Assembly: GCF_000611645.1 (NCBI RefSeq)
Contig: NW_014012598.1
Location: forward strand, 1,955-15,199
Length of the DNA stretch: 13,245 nt
Reading direction: 5' to 3'
From: Monoraphidium neglectum
Taxonomy: Eukaryota; Chlorophyta; Chlorophyceae; Sphaeropleales; Selenastraceae
In this document: positions 1-9,229 of the stretch, one piece after another
Layout: each line of letters opens with the position of its first letter
Numbering within the stretch: position 1 is the first letter of the stretch
Notes under the pieces: model-generated
What the model saw: the letters and a program-made list of their open reading frames with translations, nothing else
Told to the model about the DNA's origin: nothing
Databases searched by the model: none
Position numbers and translations under genes: made by a program

Positions 1-1979
1 CCTTGGCCCAGCCGCGCAGCCGCGCCGCGCCGGCCGCAGCGGCGGCGGTGCGGCCGCCACAGGCGCCCGCCTCGAGGCCGACGCGCAGCGAGCGCAGCGC
101 CGGCAGCGCCGACAGAAGGGATAGGTCCGCCGCCTGGGTCCTATCATAGGGTAGACAGGAGGGGTCGACCTCCTCGTCGTGATGGGACCAACCCCCGCAT
201 CCACCATCGCCGCGCGCGGGCCCTGAGCCGCCCCCCGTCGCCGTGGCGGTGCGCCGTGCCGTGACGGACCCCCGCGGCGGGCAGCTGCAGAGGTGGAACG
301 CCGCCGCGCGCAGGACGAGCTCCCGCAGCGCGCCGTGGCCCTCCCAGCGGCTGCCACCGCCGCCGTCGCCACCGCGGCGCTGCAGGTCGTAGGTGCCGTC
401 CAGCTGCAGCACTTCCAGCGCCGGCGCCAGCCGCGCAAGCGCGTCACCAGCCAGCAGCCCCTTGGACGCGCGCGCGCGCAGGCGGCGGAGCCTCGTCATC
501 GCCGCGGCGCAGGGGCCCAGCAGGACGGCGTCGCAGGCGAGGTCGAGGGATCCGAGGTTTGGGAAGGCGGCGGCGATGGCCTCCAGGTCGTCTTCGAGGA
601 CAGCGCCGGGGGTGGGGGGCGTCGCGATAGGGGAGTGCCCACCGACGTCGTAATTGATCCGAACATTTGGGCTGGACGTTGCAGACGATGCGTTGTCGTC
701 ATTTCTGCTGCTAATGCTGCTGCATGACCGAGGGAAAGAAATGGGAGAGAGGGAGAGCGTGTGTGTGTGTGTGTGTGCGCGCGCACGTGCGCGCGCTGCA
801 CGCGTGCGTGCGTGCGTGCGTGCGTGCGTGTGCGCGCGTATGCCCATGTGTGTACGTGTATGTGCGTGTGTTTGCGTGCGCACCTGGGCATACATTGCTG
901 CCACGCATGTGCCCCTCCCCTCCCCAAGTGTTGTGTTGAATCTAGGGGGAGCGCGTGAGGCCAGGCACAAGTCCAACAGGGCAACTGCCCGCGCCAGGCA
1001 GGAGCTTGCCACAGGCAATTCAGGTGCTCTCGCAGCTGCGCCCCTCCCCAGCGGCCGGAACAGCGGCCGGCTCGCACCTCCGGCTGTCGGCGACCCGCAC
1101 GCGCGTGACGCTGCCCACCACCCCCAGGCTCGGCAGGGCGCCGGCCACCGCCAGGCTGTCAAAGTCGAGGGACACTGCCAGGTCCTCGAGCGCAGTGCAG
1201 CCGCCGAGCGCCGGCAGCGCGCTGACGGCAAGCGGCAGGTCGAGGCGCGAGAGCGCGCGCAGGCGCGGCAGCGCGGCCGCGAGCCCGAGGAGGGCGGCGT
1301 TCGCGCGGGAGGCGGGGTGGTGAGGCATGTGGTGCGGGGAGAGAGGGGGGCTGGCGTGCTGGCGCAGCTCCAGGCTGACGAGGCCGGTGAGGGCGGCCAG
1401 TGCGTTGCACACGCCATCCGTCATGGCATGCGGGGCATCGTGCGGGGCCGCGCAACAGCTGCCCTGCTGCTCTGCCGCAACCAGGGCGGCGAGCCGCCGC
1501 AAGCTGCCCGCCGCCGCGGCGAGCGCCCGCAGCGGCGCCGGCGCGAGCGGCGTGGCCGCCGCCTCGAGCGCAGGGCACAGGCGCGCAGCGGCGGCGAGGG
1601 CGGCGGCGGTCAGTGCGGGGGGGCACAGGTGGGCGGTGAAGTCGGTGTCCAGCTCAGCAACGCCGCGCCAGCAGCCAGCGGGCAGCTGCTCGAGCTGTGC
1701 GATCGCCGTGGGCGACTGCGCCGCATCCATGCCAACGAGCCGCACACAGCGAGCTGCAGGGAACTGCTCTGACAGCGTCCTCGATTGCATGGCGTTCATG
1801 CCATGGCAGGTGACGGAAACGCCGTCGGACAGCTGCACTGCGACGCTGATGACGGTGGCGTTCACTGCGCGACGCAGGCGCGCACAGACGAGGCGCAGCG
1901 CCGCACGCGCTCGCTGGTCATCTAACAACGAGCATACAAGCTCCAGAGCCTCTTCTGTAAGCTTCAAAATGGCCGCCAT
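1..1979 (-). CDS. F-box-like/leucine-rich-repeat protein, paralogue 1 (3' end beyond left edge)
   Basis: Two exons. Exon 1 runs 1979 down to 1078 (902 nt), with its ATG at 1979-1977. Exon 2 starts at about 719 and stays open to base 1, so the C terminus is missing. The donor AG|GTGCGA at 1077 is phase 2. The acceptor sits behind a long pyrimidine tract, and the frame then runs without a stop through all 719 bases. Residues about 7-43 resemble an F-box (LTEEALELVCSLL, then LVCARLRRAVNATV). Degenerate leucine-rich repeats follow, including LAPAPLRALAAAAGSLRRL, which is also in the right-hand paralogue. Exon 2 carries AIAAAFPNLGSLDL and LPALRSLRVGL, both shared with the other two genes. A Gly-rich insert near 185-240 is absent from the paralogues. 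F-box proteins usually recruit substrates to SCF ubiquitin ligases; that role is inferred here. The F-box is weak, so a plain LRR protein is the alternative. Confidence 0.72.
720..1077 (-). other. Intron of paralogue 1, with tandem in-phase acceptors
   Basis: The minus-strand donor at 1077-1076 reads GTGCGA. On the acceptor side a pyrimidine tract (about 725-760, CTCTCCC and TTTCTTTCCCTC on the minus strand) leads to GCAG at 723-720. Further AG dinucleotides end at 717, 711, 708 and 705, each a multiple of three away. Any of them keeps the reading frame, so exon 2 could start at 719, 716, 710, 707 or 704. I favour 719, the first AG after the pyrimidine tract. Most of the rest of the intron is alternating purine-pyrimidine repeat. 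Confidence 0.65.
763..875. repeat. (GT)n / (GTGC)n alternating purine-pyrimidine microsatellite
   Basis: The plus strand starts with a GT run (about 763-777), then GC/GCAC alternation, then about six GTGC/GCGT units (about 800-830), then TGTGCGCG and a degenerate GT-rich tail. Purine-pyrimidine alternation is almost unbroken for about 100 bases. The tract lies inside the intron of paralogue 1. All ORFs across it (Cys-Val or Thr-His strings) are artefacts of the repeat. Confidence 0.9.
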
Positions 1980-1999
1980 CGATGGCTTGGGTCCCCAAG

Positions 2000-2930
2000 T
2001 GGGGCGGTGCCTCCGTCTAGGTAACTAGCGTGTGACAGCAAAAGTTGCGAAGTGTGTAATAAAAACAAACAATACAATATGATTGGCTGAGAGATGCTGC
2101 TCCCAGCAACACCCCGCGCCTGACACCTGGTGCCTGAGGAGGCTGGAACCACGCCTATCAGCGATCACATAGCTCCCAATCAATATATACCCACCTTTAA
2201 GCTTGTTGTTATCACCCGAGACACTCTGAATGACGGTAGCCTGGAGATGGTATCGATCGTGTGCTGGTGTGCGTCCTTGAGGCTTGCCAAAGAATACAAC
2301 AAACCACAAGAATCCGAATCGGGCAGCATGTAACAGGTAGTGAGGTATACTTTTATTTTATGTAACACTTATGAGTTTGGGTATCTGCAAGTTGCAACGT
2401 TCTTCTCCACTCTCTGTCGGCCTACTCTCCTGCCAGCCGTTCTTGTCAACTTGGGTTACCCATGCTCACACACATGAACCTGATCACAATGCACTGCATC
2501 TGGTACACTGAAGCCCCTGAACTAGTGGACACTGAGCCACATATGCTGCAGGTGAATGCAAGCTCGCTGAGCCACACCTCCACATTACACAACTGCAGCT
2601 CTGTAGAGTCAGATAGAGCCACTTTGGGGCTGGACCGCCCGGCTTCATAGACTTGAACATGTATGCCTGCACGGGCCAAGAATCGTTAGCAAAGGACGAC
2701 CTCGTTTTTTGCGCTAGTCGGCATGCACTTCGTGACCACTTATCACCGATGGGTTCTGCGCAGGCGCCTGCCTGGGGTTGATTGTTTGCCTGCCAAGCAC
2801 CAGTGTATGCCAGTACGCAAGTCAATGCAGGCCCTGCAGAGCGCCAACAGGTGGACTGACCCAAGAAATCAAACATTCATCATCAGGAGGCACGCACCTC
2901 TCTGCAGGCATCACATCCCAGCAGGGCATT
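2000..2930. other. Intergenic stretch, no supportable gene
   Basis: This lies between the start of paralogue 1 (1979) and the end of paralogue 2 (2946). It is clearly less GC-rich than the flanking exons, with AT-rich patches (about 2050-2080 and 2345-2370). Only short ORFs with no recognisable motif are present. It should hold the promoter and 5' UTR of paralogue 1 and perhaps 3' UTR of paralogue 2. Two plus-strand TGTAA motifs (2329-2333 and 2361-2365) have no matching plus-strand gene. No tRNA, inverted terminal repeat or transposase remnant was seen. Confidence 0.6.
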
Positions 2931-2932
2931 TA

Positions 2933-2937
2933 TTACA
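2933..2937 (-). terminator. Candidate TGTAA polyadenylation signal of paralogue 2
   Basis: TTACA on the plus strand is TGTAA on the minus strand, only 8 bases beyond the stop codon at 2948-2946. TGTAA is the usual poly(A) signal in chlorophytes. The resulting 3' UTR would be very short, so a second minus-strand TGTAA at 2589-2585 is an alternative. Confidence 0.45.
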
Positions 2938-2945
2938 CATGGTCC

Positions 2946-5131
2946 TCAGTCATTATAGAGCCAGGGCGTGAGCTTGCTTCTCTGCCCCCTAGACAATTCT
3001 GAGTACGTTTCAACGCGCAGCCCCGGGTACCCATTGAGCGCGCGCAGGAAGGCGGCAAGCCACGCCTCGTCCTGCGTCGCGCCGCGGTCCTCAAAATCAA
3101 TGGGCAGCAGCACCTTGGCGCTCTGCAGGCGCGGCGGCCTCAGGGACCCTGCTAGGGGTGCCACCAAGCCCTCAAGGAGCTCTGGCGTGGCCTTGAAGTC
3201 GCATGTATGCATTGAGAATGGCGATGTTGACACACGCCCCTCCATTGACACACACCCTGCTGTTGCGCTGAAGCAAATCAGGAAGCGCTCCAGCACACGA
3301 AATTGCGGGATGCAGGTGCGGAGGCACGCCGGGAGCGACTCAAACTCCGACGCACCGCAAACAAAAGAGCAGGGGTCGACAGCGAGCGTGCGCAGGTGTG
3401 GCCCCAGCTGCTCCGCAAGGACAGGCAGCACACCGCCGATATCGAACCACACCCCGGGCGATGCGCCGCGGGCCGTGCCTCCGATCGACAGCTCCCGCAG
3501 CCTCGTCCACCCTCCAGCCCAGGCGTGGAGGCTGGCTGCGCCGGCGTCGAGGCTGGAGCGGTCGACGCGCTTCCACAAGGGGTCTGTCCGGAGGCCCACG
3601 CGCAAGGAGCGCAGCGCGGGCAGCTTCTGCAGGGCACACAGGTCGACCAGACGAGTGCGCTCTGGCAAGTCCCACCTATCAGACTCGCTGCTCTCCTCGC
3701 CCTCTGCCAGCGCCCTTGGCGGCGGGAGGTAGTAGGGCACGTCTTCCAGCGCCAGCTCGCGCAGCGAGGCGTGGCCCTCCCAAGAGCCCCGCGGGTCCAC
3801 CTCGAACGTGGTGCCAAGGAGCAAGGACTCGAGCGCCGGCGCCCCCCTCTTGAGCGTGCCGCCCTCCAGCAGCCCGTAACAGCAGGCGGCCTGCAGGCGC
3901 CGCAGCCGCGGAAGCACGGCGCAGTAGCCGCTGGCATCCCAGCCGAAGAGGCATTGGCCCAGGTCGAGGGACTCGAGGTTCGGAAAGGCCGACGCTATGT
4001 TCAGGAACTCGCTTTCCTTCAACTCATGCGGGGCGTCGTCCCTGCGTAGCCATATGCATTCACGGCAGCTGTGTTGACCGGCTGGCGGCGGGCGGGCCAC
4101 AGCGCCGCCCGTGTTCACGCGGAATGCAGATATGTGCAATTAATGCAGCGCGCAACGTGAGCAGGGAGGTCGCCTGCGCTGACGCGCTCTGCGGTCTGCG
4201 CTGGGGGCCGGAGCAGGCGTCCCTGCACCTACCAGTCCTCCCAAAGTTCAAAGCTGGTGACACTGGTCACAACGCCGATCTCCGACAGCAGGTCGCCTGG
4301 AGGCATCCTTTGAAAGTCGCCGATGATGTTGATGTGCCTGAGCGCAGCGCATCCCGCTAGAGCCCGCAGCAGGCGGGAACTCTCGCCTATAAGGTCGACG
4401 CGCGCGAGACACGGCAGGCTGGGGAGTGCTGCGTAGCAGCCAAGGATGAGCATGGGCGAGTCAATGCTTGACAGCCGCATGGATGGTAGTGACACCTCAA
4501 CCAGCCCTGTGAGGGCGGAGAGGGCTGCACACACGTCGCGCCGCTGCGGTCTTTCCTCTGCGTCTGGGTCATACACAGCCTCCTGCAGCGCGGCGAATGC
4601 CCCCGCCACGAAGGCTGGCACTGGCGGCGACGGCAGCCCCAGCCTCAGCCGCCGCAGTCTGCCGGCGACGGGCGCGAGCGCGCGCAGCTGCTGCGGCACC
4701 GCGCGGGCATCGGCGGCCTCCAGCCGGGGACACAGGCGCACTACCGCCGCAAGCGCCGCGGCGCGCAGTTCGTCTGACAGGCAGAGATTGTGGTCGATCA
4801 GGAGCTCAGTGATGGCAGCCCAGCAGCCGTGCGGCAGGTGCCGCAGGTGCTCTATGCCTGCCTCCGCGCGTTCGTCGCTGCCCGCGCCGCGCAGCATCAA
4901 GCGCGTCGCCGCGGGGAACCACACGGGCAGGGACGCCGCGTGGACCGCGGGCATGCCTGGCGGGTCCGCGGGCGACAGCGCCAGCACGACCGTCTGGACA
5001 GCAGCGTTGGCCGCGCGCCGCAGGCGCGAGCAGGTCGCGCGTGTGGCAGCCCGCTGCCCCGCACTCAGGTGCGAGCATATGAGCGCAAGAGCACCGGGTG
5101 GCAACTCTAGAAGTGGCAGAGGCGGGGCCAT
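2946..5131 (-). CDS. F-box-like/leucine-rich-repeat protein, paralogue 2 (complete)
   Basis: Two exons. Exon 1 is 5131-4233 (899 nt, ATG at 5131-5129) and exon 2 is 4068-2946 (1123 nt, TGA at 2948-2946), giving about 673 residues. The donor TG|GTAGGT at 4232-4231 is close to ideal. The acceptor ACACAG|C ends at 4069. Exon 1 ends in phase 2 and exon 2 supplies the third base, so the frame joins exactly. Residues about 9-45 form an F-box-like helix set (LELPPGALALICSHLS, then ATCSRLRRAANAAV). Exon 1 continues with irregular leucine-rich repeats such as CAALSALTGLVEVSL. Exon 2 has IASAFPNLESLDL (about 324-336), LPALRSLRVGL and GWTRLRELSIGG (about 484-495). An acidic/serine insert (EGEESSESD) is specific to this copy. 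It is probably a substrate adaptor for a cullin-RING ubiquitin ligase, by family analogy only. Its leucine-rich repeats are less alanine-rich than in the other copies. Confidence 0.78.
4069..4232 (-). other. Intron of paralogue 2 (164 nt, phase 2)
   Basis: The minus-strand donor is GTAGGT at 4232-4227 and the acceptor AG is at 4070-4069. The first-exon frame would run only into a stop just past the donor (LWEDW then stop at 4229). The upstream extension of the second-exon frame contains no paralogue-like sequence. Homology to the other two genes resumes exactly at the proposed borders. Confidence 0.75.
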
Positions 5132-5139
5132 GGCCAAAA

Positions 5140-5953
5140 CTCACTGCAAAGTTCTCGGACAATTTCGCTGAGTTCACGATATGGTGAGGTGAGCAATTAT
5201 GAATATCGGAACACGATTGTTACTTTCCTATCCGAGCGTAATACCGGTATTCGCGACGTGATGGTTCGTATCTGGGGGCCAGCGCCCGTAGCTCAGATGC
5301 GCCCTGTTAGTCAACGCTGACCTCAGCGTGTTGTCTTGAGTGTCATAGTGTTGCAGGCCGCCCCTGGCCATTACGGGCGGCAGGCCACTTCAGCCAGTCT
5401 TACCCATGCTTACACGGCACCAAGACCTAAAATTGGTGCGACCAACAGGGAGCATGAATTGCGCACACCTTCCACGGGCAAGGCAGCCACCACTTGCCAG
5501 GAGTAGCCGCTTTCACGCGGCTGCCGTTCATGGAAGGCATCACAGGCACTCGTGCAGTCGCTGGTGCAACGCCCTCTACACCTGCGTGCAGCAGGGACCG
5601 CGGCCATCCCCTTTCAAAACCGCTCACTGTCAGCAGGTCGCTCTTGCCACAGCTCACACACTAGCATGTGGCCGCATGCAGTAGCATGCTTGTTTGACTG
5701 CGGTGACGCCATCCGCATGCAGCATCCGCTTGTCTTGCGCGCAGCTCACAGCCCTACACAACACAAAATCCCACACATGAGATAAAATCATGTTACAGTA
5801 CATTGGAGCCGTCACAATCCTGGTGTTCCCTGATGACCACCTTCATTCCACTCACCAGCACGGATGAAAACACAATGGTGCACACACAAGAAACAAGCCA
5901 TGTCATACGAGATCAACACCCACAGATCTGACAACACAGAGGTTGGGACACAA
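5140..5953. other. Intergenic stretch, no supportable gene
   Basis: This lies between the start of paralogue 2 and the stop of paralogue 3. It is less GC-rich than the exons and has only short ORFs without recognisable motifs. The left part should hold the promoter and 5' UTR of paralogue 2; no clear TATA box was found. The right part is the likely 3' UTR of paralogue 3, with a TGTAA signal at 5797-5793 on the minus strand. Confidence 0.6.
5793..5797 (-). terminator. Candidate TGTAA polyadenylation signal of paralogue 3
   Basis: Plus-strand TTACA (minus-strand TGTAA) lies 156 bases beyond the TGA at 5956-5954. The distance suits a short chlorophyte 3' UTR. Confidence 0.55.
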
Positions 5954-8161
5954 TCACACCCTGCAGCCGTCCGAGGTGCGGCCGTCCAGGTACCCCTCAA
6001 CACGCATCCACGGCGGGGAGCCCAGGAAGCTCAGCAGCACGCCGGCGCGGGAGTTGCCCATGGGGAGCTGCACTCTCACGGCGCTCAGGCGCGGGGGCCA
6101 CAAGCACCGGGGCTTCGCCAAGGCCGCAGCCAAGCCGTGCATCAGCTCGCTATAGGTGTCTTCGAGCCGGGCCATCGTGCTTGCCCCGGGGACAAACTGC
6201 AGGGTAACGTAGTGAAACACGATGGCGAGGCTCTCCAACGCGACAAAGCGCGGCAGGCAGGCGGCCAGGCAGTCGTGCATCGACGCAAATTCGGACGCGC
6301 CGCGCACGAAGCTGCAGGGGCCGAGGGTCAGGTGCTTGAGGTGCGGCCCCAGCCGCTCCGCGAGCACCGGCAGCGCGCCGCCCGCGTCGAAATAGGCCCC
6401 GGCGATGTCCGAGCCCCCGATGGAGAGCGACCGCAGCCGCGTCCACCCCTCCGCCCACGCACGCAGGCTCGCCGCGCCGCGCGCCAGCTCGGCGGGCGAG
6501 ACGTCGTTTGAGAGGTTGGCCGCAAGTCCCACGCGCAGGGAGCCCAGCGCGGGCAGCTTCCGCAGGGCACCCAGGTCTACCAGGCAGGTGCGGTCCGGCG
6601 CATACCATCCCATCATGTTCCCATTCAAATTGAGCCGCAGGCCCTGATCCCGGCCAGGGTACAAAAAGTAGGGTGACCCGTCGATCTCCAGCTCCCTCAG
6701 CGTGTCGTGGCCCTCCCAGCCGTCAGAGGATCCCAGATCGTACGTGCTGCCGAGGGTGAGGGCCTCGAGCGCCGGCGCCAACGCCCTGAGGGCGCCGCCC
6801 TCCAGCAGCCCAAAGCTGCAGAACCCCCGCAGCCGCCGCAGCCGCGGCAGCACGGCGCGGCAGCCGCCGCCGTCCAGGGTAATGATGCAGGTTTCGAGGT
6901 CGAGGGACTCTAGGTTGGGGAACGCCGACGCTATGGCCTCAAGGTCGGCGGCGCGCACCCTGTACTCTGACCCTCGGCTGCGGCGGCGGGCGCGGTGGTG
7001 GAATGAGGCTGGCTGAGAGCACCTCGAATATGTCAAGATTGGCGGAGCGCGGCCCTCTGGCCGCTATAGAGAGACATCCCAACGCGTGACAAAGCAAAGA
7101 TACCTGACAATTAAACGCAGCAGGAGCACGCAACGGTTGACGGCCCGCCCTCGCTGTGACCCATTTGTTTCAGCTGCGCAGCACGGTGGCCCCTGCATGC
7201 CCACATCACTGGCCCCACAGCCAGGCTCGCGCCACCTCAGAAGCTGCCCGGCCACCCACCAGGGGCTCAGGATGGCGAGGCTCGTGACGCCCAGCGCCGG
7301 CTCCAGCCCCTGCAGCGCGCCTTGCGGCGTGTCGTAAGTTTCGGAGGCAGACAGCCGCAGGTCGACCAGCGCCGGGCAGCCCGCCAGCGGGGGGCTGGCC
7401 CCGAGGGACAGCGGCGCGTCCAGGTGCGCCAGGCGGGGCAGCAGCGGCAGGGCGGCGCAGAGGCCCTCCAAATCCGCCTCCGCCGCGCGACAGGGGGAGT
7501 GGTTAGAGTACAAGACGAGGGCTGTGAGGCCGGAGAGGGCCGACAGCGCCCCGCAGACGGCGCGGCGCTGCGCGGCGGCGGCCGCTGCCGCCGCCGCTGC
7601 TTCTGCGGCCTCGGTGTCCGGGCTGTCGTCCTTGTAATGTGAAAAGTCGTCGAGCATCATGGCCTTGAGCCGCCGCAAGCTGCCAGCCGCCGCCGCGAGC
7701 GCTCGCAGCGGCGCCGGCGCGAGCGGCAGCCCCTCCGTGCTCTGTAGGTGGGGGCACAGCCGCGCCGTCGCCGCGACGGCGGCGTCAAGCAGCTGCGTGG
7801 GCCACAGGCCCAAGATCTGTAAATCGAGCTGCAGAGACGTGATGCCCGGCCAGCTGCCGGCGGGAAGCTGCTGCATATGCTCAAGGGCCGCTTTGAGCTG
7901 CAGAATGTTGCCAGTGCCGCTCAGCACGACGCACGACGCGGCTGGGAAGCGCGTGGGGAGCGTTGACGCGTGGACTGCAGCCATGCATGGTGTATCTGAC
8001 GTCGACAGCGCAACCCTGACTGTTGTGACGGAGGCGTTGGCGGCGCCCCGCAGGCGCGAGCAGGTGGCACGCGCGGCCGCGCGCTCCTCTGTGCTGAGGT
8101 ACGAGCACACGAGCGCCAAGGCGCCAGGTGGTAGGTCCACAAGTGATGTGCGCGACGCCAT
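5954..8161 (-). CDS. F-box-like/leucine-rich-repeat protein, paralogue 3 (complete)
   Basis: Two exons. Exon 1 is 8161-7260 (902 nt, ATG at 8161-8159) and exon 2 is 6977-5954 (1024 nt, TGA at 5956-5954), giving about 641 residues. The donor TG|GTGGGT is at 7259-7258. The acceptor CCGCAG|C ends at 6978, and phase 2 joins the frames. Residues about 9-45 are F-box-like (LVDLPPGALALVCSYLS, then ATCSRLRGAANASV). Leucine-rich repeats follow, including LAPAPLRALAAAAGSLRRL, nearly identical to paralogue 1. A poly-alanine run sits at about residues 185-197. Exon 2 carries AIASAFPNLESLDL, LPALGSLRVGL, GWTRLRSLSIGG and GPHLKHLTLGPCSFVRGAS, each matched in paralogue 2. The first exon is the same length as in paralogue 1. 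A ubiquitin-ligase adaptor role is inferred from the family. An upstream in-frame GTG extension (to about 8179) was not used, because the ATG at 8161 aligns with the N terminus of paralogue 2. Confidence 0.78.
6978..7259 (-). other. Intron of paralogue 3 (282 nt, phase 2)
   Basis: GTGGGT donor and CCGCCGCAG acceptor on the minus strand, at the same place and phase as in the two neighbouring paralogues. Without splicing, the exon 1 frame reads on into unrelated residues and a stop near 7064. Confidence 0.72.
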
Positions 8162-8169
8162 AGCAAAAA

Positions 8170-9229
8170 TGCAGAACACCGAGATCGCAGGTGGGCACCG
8201 TTGTTCGTTTCGTTTGGTTCACTGATGAAGGCCTGACAATATGGAGTACGAGATGTAAGACAGCAGGCGCATAGCTGATCGGCTTTTGACAATGGCAGTG
8301 GCAGCAGTTATACATGGGTCCAATGCAGACGGCGGGCAGCATCACCCCTCTCACTGACTCATGTCACCAGGCACTCCTGCAGCCTACAGTATCTGGGCAG
8401 CTCGCACCCAGCCGACTGCACTTGGCTGGCCTCGCCGTCCTGTGCACGCTACGTTGTGCATGTACAATACGGTATCACTGAGCAGCACAAACAGGCAACG
8501 CCTGCGATGAGGACAATAACACACTGCTTGGCGCCGTAACCGTCAGTTCTCAAAATTCAGTGCGGGGTGGTGCAGTCAGGTGTGTTCACAAGGGCAGAAA
8601 ATTCACCGGTACGCCCTTCAGATGCAGACGCAGCAGAGACTAACGGATTGGGTCCAAGAGGGCTGCGTGACTGTCAGATGTGATGTAACCCCCCAGATCA
8701 CGATTGAGACAGGTCTATAATGCGTAGTTGCTACCATACGTTCATATCAGATGCGTTGTGCAACATGATGGCTGCACAGCGCCTCAGCAGCCCCGCAATT
8801 CACCCCGCTACGGTACAAAACACCAGAAACGAAACGCAGAACCTTGCGAGTCTGCGGGTGACTGATTGTCGTCAATTGCAGCAATTTCTACTTTGGAAGG
8901 TAGGAGCAGCCCAGGCTGCCGGCACGGTTGATGCCGACCCTGACGGTTGGGTGCTGCTGTGGGAGCGCTGCCCAGTGCCTGTCGTGAAGCCTGCCCTGCA
9001 CGCCCTATATAGCATCCAAGCGACTGATTAAATGCAATACCATTCGCAAGGATTGAATTTCCACTGTCAGGGCCCGGTGCAACCCAGCAGCGGCGCTGCT
9101 ATCTTGGTGGCCCGACGCACACCTTCTCCGCCGCTCTCGTTCACACTACCGCATTGCTGCATCCCTGCCGACCTACTTTCCCGTTCTCATCATAGTGCAA
9201 AAACGCACATCCGGACCTACTGCAGCCTA
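8170..9229. other. Head-to-head intergenic region
   Basis: This separates the minus-strand paralogue 3 (start 8161) from the plus-strand gene starting at about 9230, so it should hold both promoters. It is of moderate GC content. A frame of about 100 codons at 8720-9031 has no recognisable motif and is not called. TATA-like strings occur at 8715-8720 (TATAAT) and 9007-9012 (TATATA), the latter about 220 bases before the plus-strand ATG. An unseen 5' exon of the plus-strand gene could lie here: an acceptor-like CTGCAG sits just before its ATG. Confidence 0.5.
9005..9013 (+). promoter_or_regulatory. Possible TATA box of the plus-strand gene
   Basis: CTATATAGC about 220 bases upstream of the ATG at 9230. 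The position is plausible for a promoter with a moderate 5' UTR. There is no independent support such as an initiator match. Confidence 0.2.

Noticed and set aside
654..1772. Long plus-strand ORF of 372 codons
   Set aside because: It crosses the GT/GTGC repeat and lies antisense to the exon 1/exon 2 frames of paralogue 1. Its composition (Arg/Gln/Gly/Ala) is that of a GC-rich shadow frame.
2130..2333. 67-codon plus-strand ORF ending near TGTAA
   Set aside because: It begins with GTG rather than ATG, is short, and has no motif or splice evidence.
2968..4049. Plus-strand ORFs of about 250 codons
   Set aside because: They are antisense to exon 2 of paralogue 2, which shows clear homology to its neighbours; no motifs are visible in these frames.
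5283..5350. tRNA-like start with a box A match (TAGCTCAGATG)
   Set aside because: No box B (GGTTCGANTCC-like) follows at a workable distance, and no acceptor stem or cloverleaf can be drawn.
8720..9031. 103-codon plus-strand ORF upstream of the seven-exon gene
   Set aside because: No recognisable motif, lower GC than the confirmed exons and no link in frame to the exon at 9230. It could contain a 5' exon but I cannot support one.
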